Shown here in pieces: positions 6,145 through 8,221 of a stretch of 8,221 nt of DNA. How positions within the stretch are numbered: position 1 is the first letter of the stretch; every line of letters begins with the position of its first letter. The translations under genes and the position numbers were made by a program. The stretch is from NCBI GenBank assembly GCA_964444795.1, contig CAYUIQ010000321.1, positions 1 to 8,221 on the forward strand, given 5' to 3'. The notes under the pieces were generated by a model. It saw only the letters and a list, made by a program, of their open reading frames with translations, searched no databases and was not told the origin of the DNA. This stretch comes from JABMRP01 sp964444795. GTDB taxonomy: Bacteria; Planctomycetota; Planctomycetia; Pirellulales; Thermoguttaceae.

Positions 6145-6422
6145 CCCGTTAAAAGGGTGTGGACGGTGGAAACGGGTGCCATGAGCGGCAAACTTCCCGG
6201 ATGTCGTCGAGAGCGACCGGGACCCACTCGCGCTGACCACCGCCGTGGCCCAGGTGTCCATCGAATTTCCGTCGGTTACCATCTCGGGCCGGTCGGCCGA
6301 CGCCTTCCATCGTGCAATGGACATGGGCACCCGGCGACTTCCGCCCGCCGTGCTGGACTCTCTCGCCCCCCGTTGATACGATGACTTGTGAAACCATTCC
6401 AACAATCGCCATCAAGGAAAAA
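6145..6422. other. Intergenic region between ROK-fusion and lipoprotein genes
   Basis: This 278-base gap holds one coding-like but startless frame (6181-6376, listed separately) and no clear promoter. A short ACCC-GTTAAAA-GGGT stem follows the kinase stop at about 6144-6158 but lacks a T-run, so it is a poor terminator candidate. The last bases carry the ribosome-binding site of the lipoprotein gene, AAGGA at 6414-6418. Confidence 0.4.
6181..6376 (+). pseudogene. Startless coding-like frame; possible frameshifted small gene
   Basis: The frame from 6185 to the TGA at 6374-6376 reads like real protein, with segments such as ESDRDPLALTTAVAQVSIEF and DAFHRAMDMGTRRLPPAVLD. By my hand count its 63 codons are about 71, 54 and 79 percent GC at positions one, two and three, the pattern of coding DNA in a GC-rich genome. 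It has no ATG before 6317 and a TGA directly upstream at 6182-6184. An ATG at 6181 in the neighbouring frame encodes MSGKLP; removing one base near 6198-6200 would join it to the coding-like frame and give a 64-residue protein. It could therefore be a small gene with a sequencing or real frameshift, a degraded gene end, or a shorter protein starting at GTG 6245. I do not recognise the family. It lies between the ROK-fusion gene and the lipoprotein gene on the same strand. Confidence 0.35.
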
Positions 6423-7217
6423 ATGAGAATGACGCGCGGGATGATCGCCGGGGTGTTGTGTGCGTGGCTGGTTGCCGGTTGCGCCGATCCACATCAGCCG
6501 GTCCAACGTCGAACGATCAAGAAGTCGGATCAGGCCAGGGGGCATGGCTCGGCGTCGTTGTCCGAGCCCATATCGCCGCACGGATCCGCGTCGCCCCACG
6601 GGATGCCCGGCGCGATGTTCCCCGCGCACGGCCGGCCAAGCGGCGGCGTTGCCGATCCCGGCCTGGGGCCCATCGTTCGCCTTGGTTCGCTGGCCATGGT
6701 GGAACCCGAAGGCTGGGTACGAGAGCGGCCGACGCCCAGGATCATTCAAGGTCAGGACTTTACGCCCGACGCCGAATTCCGCTTGCCACGAGCCGGGGAA
6801 GACGAAATCGACGGACACCTGACCGTTTCCACCCTCCGCGGCGGCGTGGCAAGGAACGTCGATCGATGGAGGGACCAGTTTGCCGAGCAAGGCCGGGAGT
6901 TTTCCCAGGAGGAACTCGACGTGGGCGGCGTGAGCGTGGTCGTGGTAGATATCTCGGGAACGCTCGTCATGATGGGAGGCCCCCATGGCGGCACCGGCGG
7001 CGGCATCCCGAACATGCGCATGCTCGGCGCGATCATTCCGGGTCAGACGGTGTCGCATTTCGTCAAGGCTCGCGGACAGAAAGATACGATAGCCAAACAC
7101 GAGCAGTCGTTCCGCCGGTTCATCGAGTCGTTGAAGCCGGCGGAAGACATCGAGAAACCTCCCGCGGCCGATGATGACGCCAGCGAAAACGCGGCCGAAG
7201 AGCAGTCGGACGTTTAG
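6423..7217 (+). CDS. Secreted lipoprotein of unknown function
   Basis: This 264-residue protein begins with a basic n-region, a hydrophobic stretch and a lipobox, AWLVAGC, placing the lipidated cysteine at residue 20, so it should be exported and membrane-anchored. A low-complexity linker rich in His, Ser, Gly and Pro follows (about 40-80, with HGSAS at 41-45 and 53-57). The folded part (about 85-238) opens with VRLGSLAMVEPEGWVRERPT (85-104), continues with FRLPRAGEDEIDGHLTV (119-135), RNVDRWRDQF (144-153) and SVVVVDISGT (171-180), and ends in a helix containing FRRFIESL (230-237). I recall similar layouts in uncharacterised planctomycete proteins, but no named family can be assigned. The tail (from about 240) is acidic and probably disordered. 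AAGGA ends four bases before ATG 6423 and ten before ATG 6429, so either may start translation; the protein differs by two residues. It converges on hemC. Confidence 0.75.
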   Translation: MRMTRGMIAGVLCAWLVAGCADPHQPVQRRTIKKSDQARGHGSASLSEPISPHGSASPHGMPGAMFPAHGRPSGGVADPGLGPIVRLGSLAMVEPEGWVRERPTPRIIQGQDFTPDAEFRLPRAGEDEIDGHLTVSTLRGGVARNVDRWRDQFAEQGREFSQEELDVGGVSVVVVDISGTLVMMGGPHGGTGGGIPNMRMLGAIIPGQTVSHFVKARGQKDTIAKHEQSFRRFIESLKPAEDIEKPPAADDDASENAAEEQSDV

Positions 7218-7218
7218 C

Positions 7219-7256
7219 CCGGGTACTCGTGCCCGGCGCGATGGAAACAACCATCG
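7219..7256. terminator. Hairpins in the convergent gap between the lipoprotein gene and hemC
   Basis: The 45-base gap between the two converging stops holds two small hairpins: CCGGG (7219-7223) with CCCGG (7232-7236), and a perfect six-base stem, CGATGG-AAACAA-CCATCG, at 7239-7256. Neither has a T-run on either strand, so intrinsic termination in both directions is only a guess from position and structure. Confidence 0.3.
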
Positions 7257-7262
7257 ACGGCG

Positions 7263-8198
7263 TTAGCCGGAATCGCGCGACGCCTGAATGATCTCCGCGG
7301 CGCCCATCTCGAGCAGGCGATCGGCGACTTGCCGGCCCAGCGATTCGGCTTCCGGCCCATCGGCCGATCCGGCATCCTCGAGCATGCGGCGGCCGTCGGG
7401 GCTCACGACCCGGCCGGTCAACGCGAGTTTTCCGTCTTCCTCGCGTCCCCAAGCGGCGATCGGCGCGAGACAACCGCCCTGGAGAGTTTTGAGCATGGCC
7501 CGTTCCGCCAACACGGCGGCGTGCGACGGCCCGTGGCAAAGTCTCTCCAGCACGGCGCGAACCGCCGAATCGTCGCTGCGCGTTTCCAAGCCCAGTGCGC
7601 CTTGTCCCACCGCGGGCAGGATCATCGAGATCGGCAGCACCTGGGTAATTCGCTCGGCCAGACCCAGCCGCGTCAGCCCGGCCTCGGCCAGGATGATCGC
7701 GTCGAACTCACCCCGGTCGAGCTTATCCAGCCGCGTCTCGACGTTTCCCCGGATGTCTCGCATCCGCAGGCCGCGGCGAGCGTGAAGAAGCTGACTGCGG
7801 CGCCGCAAGCTGCCGGACCCGACAATCGCGTCCTCGGGCAGCGAATCGAACGAATCGTACTTCCGGGAAACCAACGCATCGCCCACGGGTGCCCGCTCGG
7901 GGACTGCGGCCAGACACAGCCCGGGAACCTCGTCGGTGGGCAGATCCTTGAGACTATGAACGGCCAGATCGATGCGGTCGTCCAGCAGGGCCCGCTGGAT
8001 CTCCTTGGTAAAGACGCCCTGCCCGCCGATCGCGCCGATGGGCCCCACCTGCTGCTGATCGCCGGCGGTGGTGATGGGCACGAGTTGGACGTCGGCCCCC
8101 AGTTCTTCCAGGCGAGCGGCGACCCAATCGGCCTGCCATCGGGCCAGAGCGCTGGCCCGGGTTCCCAGTCGTACGCGGATGGTCGTGGATGATGTCAT
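7263..8198 (-). CDS. hemC: Hydroxymethylbilane synthase (porphobilinogen deaminase)
   Basis: This 311-residue cytosolic enzyme joins four porphobilinogen molecules into hydroxymethylbilane, the linear tetrapyrrole precursor of haem, sirohaem and cobalamin. All key residues are visible: LGTRASALA (11-19, with Arg14), AVHSLKDLPT (79-88, with Lys84 and the catalytic Asp85), GSGSLRRRSQL (127-137, with Arg132 and Arg133), RDIRGNVETRL (147-157, with Arg150 and Arg156), PAVGQGAL (195-202), and Cys243 in LQGGCLAPI, which covalently holds the dipyrromethane cofactor. Length and domain order are normal for the family. The ATG at 8198 starts right before the first strand; on the minus strand AGGAT and AGAGA lie 5-12 bases or so upstream. 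No hemD or other haem gene is visible on its 3' side, where it converges with the lipoprotein gene; the 5' side leaves the window after 23 bases, so an upstream partner cannot be excluded. Confidence 0.97.
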   Translation of the reverse strand: MTSSTTIRVRLGTRASALARWQADWVAARLEELGADVQLVPITTAGDQQQVGPIGAIGGQGVFTKEIQRALLDDRIDLAVHSLKDLPTDEVPGLCLAAVPERAPVGDALVSRKYDSFDSLPEDAIVGSGSLRRRSQLLHARRGLRMRDIRGNVETRLDKLDRGEFDAIILAEAGLTRLGLAERITQVLPISMILPAVGQGALGLETRSDDSAVRAVLERLCHGPSHAAVLAERAMLKTLQGGCLAPIAAWGREEDGKLALTGRVVSPDGRRMLEDAGSADGPEAESLGRQVADRLLEMGAAEIIQASRDSG

Positions 8199-8221
8199 GG
8201 CAATCTCTATCCTAGAAGAAT

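Noticed and set aside
6157..6384. A 75-codon plus-strand frame starting at GTG 6157
   Set aside because: Its translation is Arg- and Pro-rich without protein-like pattern; the neighbouring frame over the same bases has the coding bias.
5611..6405. A 264-codon minus-strand frame spanning the end of the kinase fusion and the following gap
   Set aside because: Most of it mirrors the Mth938-domain coding strand, and the part in the gap competes with the better plus-strand coding signal ending at 6376.
7329..8192. A 287-codon plus-strand frame opposite hemC
   Set aside because: It is fully antisense to hemC, whose catalytic residues are all present, and its translation has no family features.

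Overview
The window reads as chromosomal DNA of a high-GC bacterium, most likely a planctomycete (Pirellulales-like). This is inferred from the GC-rich third codon positions, scattered single genes and gene pairs on both strands, mostly weak Shine-Dalgarno sites, a planctomycete-type lipoprotein, and a long NhaC-family antiporter. No marker gene fixes the taxonomy. There is no tRNA, rRNA, CRISPR array, transposase or phage gene, so it looks like ordinary core and semi-core chromosome.

Layout. Positions 1-185 are a non-coding lead-in with G-rich, repeat-like sequence and a weak promoter. Positions 186-1366 (+) hold a dolichol-phosphate-mannose-synthase-like GT2 glycosyltransferase and a YbgC-type hotdog thioesterase, 35 bp apart and probably co-transcribed. 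Positions 1390-2464 (-) hold two small membrane proteins of envelope type: a DUF3592-like protein followed by a bacterial PH (bPH2/YdbS-like) protein. Positions 2741-4546 (-) encode a 601-residue NhaC-family Na+/H+ antiporter. A 212-bp divergent promoter region with an inverted repeat separates it from 4759-6144 (+), a ROK-family sugar kinase fused in frame to a complete C-terminal Mth938-like (DUF498) domain. Positions 6145-6422 contain a coding-like but startless short frame, possibly a frameshifted small gene. Positions 6423-7217 (+) encode a secreted lipoprotein. Convergent with it, 7263-8198 (-) is hemC, hydroxymethylbilane synthase of tetrapyrrole biosynthesis.

How they fit together. 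The first pair concerns lipid-linked sugar transfer and acyl-CoA hydrolysis. The second pair, the antiporter and the lipoprotein concern the cell envelope and ion homeostasis. The ROK kinase and HemC are cytosolic metabolic enzymes. I see no single multi-gene system. The two most unusual items are the ROK-Mth938 fusion and the orphan coding frame at 6181-6376.
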